Positions 60,547 through 64,000 of a stretch of 64,000 nucleotides of DNA are shown here, piece by piece. Made by a program: the position numbers and the translations under genes. How positions within the stretch are numbered: the first letter of the stretch is position 1; each line of letters starts with the position of its first letter. The notes under the pieces are model-generated. The model was given only the letters and a program-made list of their open reading frames with translations. It made no database searches and was not told the origin of the DNA. Source of the DNA: Cherax quadricarinatus (taxonomy: Eukaryota; Arthropoda; Malacostraca; Decapoda; Parastacidae); assembly GCF_038502225.1 (NCBI RefSeq), contig NC_091300.1, positions 46,351,319 to 46,415,318 of the forward strand, read 5' to 3'.

Positions 60547-62138
60547 TGTGTGTGAGTTCTCGCCTAATTGTGGTTTCAGGGGTCGAGTCATAGCTCCTGG
60601 CCCGGCATCTTCAATTGTCGCTACTAGGAAACTCCTTCCTTTCTCCGTGAGCTGTATCATACCTGTCTCTGTCCACCTTGTTTATATCATGTTCCCCCTG
60701 TCCCTCCTGTCCTCCAGTGTCATCAAGTCAATTTCCCTTAACCTTTCCTCATAGAACATGCCCCTTAACTCCGGAACTACTCTCGTTGCAAACCTTTGCA
60801 CTTTCTCTAATTTTCTGACGTGCTTGTCCAAGTGTGGGTTCCAAACTGGTGCTTCACACTCCAATATGGGTCTGATGCACAAGGTGTACAGAGTCCTGAA
60901 TGACTCCTTTCTGAGATGTCGGAATGCTATTCTTAGGTTTGGTAGTCGCCCGTATGCCGCAGCAGTCATTTGGTTGATATACATCTCAAGAGATGTGTTC
61001 GGTGTTATACTCACAACAAAATCCTTTTCCTTGAGTGAGGTTTGTAGTCTTTGGCCACCTACACTGTATTCTGTCTGCGGTCTTCCCTGCCCTTTCCTGA
61101 TCTTCATGACTTTGCACTTGGCGGGGTTGAACTCCAGGAGCTATTTGCTAGACCCGGCCTGTATCCTGTCCAGATCTCATTGTAATCTTGCCTCATTAAC
61201 GTCACATCGTCTACGAACAGAGACACTTCTGAGTCTAGTCCTTCGTCATGTCATTCACATATACAAGAAACAGCACCGGCCATAATGCTGATCCCTGTGG
61301 AACTCCGCTCGTCACAGGCGCCCACTCCGACACCTCGTCGTGTACCGTGACTCTACTGCCTTCCAGTCAGGTATTCTTCTGTCCATTGCAATGCCTTCAC
61401 TGTTATACGTGCCTGTTCCTCTAACTTTTGCACTAATCTCTTGGGTGGAACTGTATCAAATGCCTTCTTACAGTCCAAGAAAATTCAATCAACCCACCCC
61501 TCTCTCTCTTGTCTTACTGCTGTCACCTTGTCAAAGACCTTCGACTACTCCTCTTATTCTCCTGGGTTCTTTGCCTCCTATACTTTTTCCTTTCTTTTGA
61601 ATATTTAGTTTTGGCCTCTCTACTCCTCTGGATGAACTAAGGGCTCGCTCTGGCCTTCCCATTATTTCTGTTGCTCTTGGGTTCAAACCTATCTTCTGTT
61701 GCCTTATATAATGTTGTTACACATTCCATCATCTAATTTACTGATTTCCCTGCCAGTTCTCTGTTCCACTGAACCTCGTGAAGGAAGTTCCTCATACCTG
61801 TGTAGTCCCCCTTTTTATAGTTTGGCTTTTCCCATCCAACTCCTGTTACCCTCTCTACTTGTAATTCAACTATGCATTCAAAACACAGAACCATGTGATC
61901 ACTAGCTCCAAGGGGCCTCTCATATGTGATGTCCTCAAAGTTTGAACTGCTCAGGGTGAACACAAGGTCCAGTTTTGCTGGTTCATCCTCCCCTCTCTCT
62001 CTGGTAGTGTACTTAACATGTTGATGCATAAGATTTTCCAGTACCACATCCATCACTTTGGGTCTCCATGTTTCGGGGCCCCCATGTGGCTCCATGTTTT
62101 CACAGTCGATCTCCCTGTGGTTGAAATCGCCCATAACC

Positions 62139-62435
62139 GGGGTGGCCCGGTGGTCTGGTGGCTAAAACTCCCGCTTCACACACGGAGGGCCCGGGTTCGA
62201 TTCCCGGCGGGTGGAAATTCTGACACGTTTCCTTACACCTATTGTCCTGTTCACCTAGCAGCAAATAGGTACCTGGGTGTTAGTCGACTGGTGTGGGTCG
62301 CATCCTGGGGGACAAGATTAAGGACCCCAATGGAAATAAGTTAGACAGTCCTCGATGACGCACTGACTTTCTTGGGTTATCCTGGGTGGCTAACCCTCCG
62401 GGGTTAAAAATCCGAACGAAATCTTATCTTATCTT
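62139..62435 (+). mobile_element. tRNA-derived SINE (type 1a) inside LINE B4
   Basis: A full-looking copy: head ggtggcccggtggtctggtgg, B box ggttcgattcc at 62194-62204 in a ccggg/cccgg arm, body, then an (atctt)n tail. Only acc is duplicated at the edges (62136-62138 and 62436-62438). Nearly identical to the minus-strand copy at 6421-6710. Confidence 0.88.
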
Positions 62436-63141
62436 ACCAGTAAGTTTGCTCTGCTCGAGTGAGCACTTCTTGCCACCTTGGCCAGTGTGCCCACCATTGC
62501 TCTGTTGCTCTATTCATATTCCTCTCTTGGCCTCCTGCAGTTCTGTGGTGGATTATACAACACTTCAATGACTACCTTATATTCCCCAGACTGAAGTGTA
62601 CCTGCTATGTAGTACCTTCATCCAATCTCGTCCATGCCTTCCATTTCCTCAAATCTCCATCGGTCTTTTATGAGCAGTGCAACCCTCTCCTCCCCCTTTG
62701 CTCCTTCTGTCTTTCCTCAGGATCTGATATCCTGGTGGGAAGATTGCGTCTGTTATTGTCTCAGTGAGTTTCGTTTCTGTGACTGCTATGATGTCTGGGG
62801 ACTTCTCATTAATTCTTTCATGTCACTCCTCATATTTATTTGTTATTCCATCAGCGTTCGTGTACCAAACCTTCAACTTCTTTTCTAATACTGTGATCTT
62901 GGGAGAAGATTGGGGTTGGGGGATCAGGAGCCCTGGAGGGGTCTATGGGGGGTTGCAGTGGGGGTGGTGGCAGAATTCCCATAGGGGGTTGCTGTATGGG
63001 TGGGGTTTGTGGTGTTGGGGTGGGGGGCAGAGGGATCAGCGTGTGAGTGTCGGTTTAGATTGCTGAGTTGCCTTGGGGTTGTTGCGGTTGGAGTCCTCCT
63101 GTGGGTGTTTCTGGAGGGTGTGTTTGCCCTTCCACCTGCAT

Positions 63142-64000
63142 CTAGGTTCTTCTGCTCATCTTTGTCATTTCCTCTCGTTTCTCCTTTAATTTTTGTACTC
63201 TCTCTTTCAGTATCAACCTTTCCTCTTGTGTTCTGTCTCGATCGAGATCCACAATCTGGTACTCTTGTTTGTCTCTCAGTAGTGCTTTCTCCTGCAGAAT
63301 CATGGTTCGAGTTGATTCTGCCTTGAAAATTACTTTGAGAGGCCATTTCCATCCCCTTGCAAACCACCCAATTCTCCGAAAATTTGCCACCTGGGTCATG
63401 TCGCCCTCACCTATTGCTTTCATACCTTCAATCACTTTTTTCTCCCCCTGTTTCCTTTCATCATAAGTTTCCCCTTCAATTTCCTGGAGCCCGTAGACAA
63501 AAACTGATCTCGCCCTTTCCTTCTCCCACTGTGTCTCCCATTGCATCCTCTGAGGTGTTTTAATTCCTTCCATTGGAGCATTCCTTCCTTCAAGCCCTTC
63601 CCTGGCTGATGCCCCTATGCTCAGTGGACTGTCTTTCCTGCTCAGCTGTTTGTGGCCCCTGCAGGTGTCTGTTAGAGTCTCTGCATGCCATAGCCTCTTT
63701 GTTGTCTTCAGATTTCTCATTTGTTCCTACTGTGCTCCTCATCTTTGCCTTGGCCCATGTGGGTCTGATAGGACCCTTCTATGCAGTATAGCATCTATGC
63801 TCCCTCCAGGCCCTTTGTCTGTGCCTGATGCAGAAGTTCCTGATGTTATGTCTGTACCGTCATTTTTCTCTTTAAGCTGTTTCAGGTTTCTCAATTCGTC
63901 TTTTAAGCACTGTATCTTGGCTTCTGCTTCTATGACTTGTTGCTCCCACTTCCTGCTCTCTGCAACTATCCTCTCCTCCATTTTCCTACCAAGCTCTTCT
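63142..64000 (-). pseudogene. LINE B4 ORF1 with N-terminal coiled coil (partial)
   Basis: From the window edge it reads E-E-L-G-R-K-M-E-E-R-I then a heptad-rich stretch (I-Q-C-L-K-D-E-L-R-N-L-K-Q-L-K) near 63930-63860, a likely trimerisation or coiled-coil region. A TGA at 63739-63741 and a TAG just after suggest a frameshift. The next frame gives W-E-K-E-R-A-R-S-V-F-V-Y-G-L and N-F-R-R-I-G-W-F ... L-K-V-I-F-K-A-E-S. This supplies the N-terminus that B1 lacks. Confidence 0.65.

Larger units (their letters stand above)
60547..64000 (-). pseudogene. LINE B copy B4, antisense, runs off the window
   Basis: 3' end at 60547 (gtgtgtgtgagttctcgcc, the reverse of the LINE B tail). RT C-terminus to about 61530. 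There is an internal deletion near 61540 that removes roughly 240 residues between R-T-Q-E-N and Y-D-K-V-T. Endonuclease at about 61560-62860 (with G-A-S-D-H and G-D-F-N-H-R-E), then ORF1 from about 63150 onward. A SINE interrupts the endonuclease at 62139-62435. There are multiple frameshifts. The 5' end lies beyond position 64000. Confidence 0.82.

Noticed and set aside
62141..62215. tRNA gene with A and B boxes
   Set aside because: The anticodon arm does not fold well, and the sequence continues into a SINE body and tail with a second copy elsewhere. It is a SINE head. The same applies near 6640-6710, 19680-19740, 46600-46680 and 56325-56400.

Overview
This window looks like a piece of a repeat-rich eukaryotic nuclear genome, most likely a decapod crustacean (crayfish- or lobster-like). 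That assignment is my recognition of its repeat families, not a database result. No host gene with exons, no functional tRNA or rRNA gene and no prokaryotic feature is visible. Almost everything is retrotransposon, SINE, MITE-like element or tandem repeat. Most long open frames are artefacts of repeat units whose length divides by three.

Layout. 0.4-2.6 kb: a 41-bp minisatellite and a broken LINE with a restriction-like endonuclease region (LINE R). 2.7-5.7 kb: two copies of a ~390-bp terminal-inverted-repeat element inside (TA)n, then a 3' piece of an RTE-like LINE (LINE A). 5.9-9.4 kb: a CR1/L2-like LINE (LINE C) split by a SINE, a decayed antisense Penelope-like element (PLE), and a third TIR element. 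9.5-11.1 kb: minisatellites of 25 and 30 bp. 11.4-13.3 kb: a PLE between (TA)n tracts and a SINE sharing the LINE A tail. 13.3-19.95 kb: an old antisense LINE A copy containing a 3.3-kb array of a 21-bp unit plus other insertions. 20-27 kb: decayed Jockey/CR1-like LINE (LINE B), LINE C and PLE pieces. 27.8-28.3 kb: a fourth TIR element with a nested SINE. 28.4-30.6 kb: a 19-bp array. 31.3-42.9 kb: three adjoining related arrays (11.6 kb) ending at LINE A codons. 42.9-46.2 kb: LINE A joined to a PLE. 47.9-56.3 kb: three LINE B copies head to tail, the first carrying a 2.7-kb LINE A insertion. 56.6-64 kb: antisense LINE C, LINE A and LINE B copies, each touched by SINEs.

How the parts fit. Three autonomous non-LTR LINE families and one PLE family supply reverse transcriptase, and several SINE types sit among them. 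One SINE shares the LINE A tail, so LINE A is its probable partner. Nesting gives a relative chronology: SINEs inside LINEs, LINE A inside LINE B, SINE inside a TIR element. The two most interesting patterns are: (1) minisatellite arrays that begin at one short LINE A coding segment (R-V-V-K-Q-C-K), in one copy with both flanks preserved; and (2) hammerhead-ribozyme-like folds at PLE 3' ends, including one with a paired U3/A8 substitution in the core.
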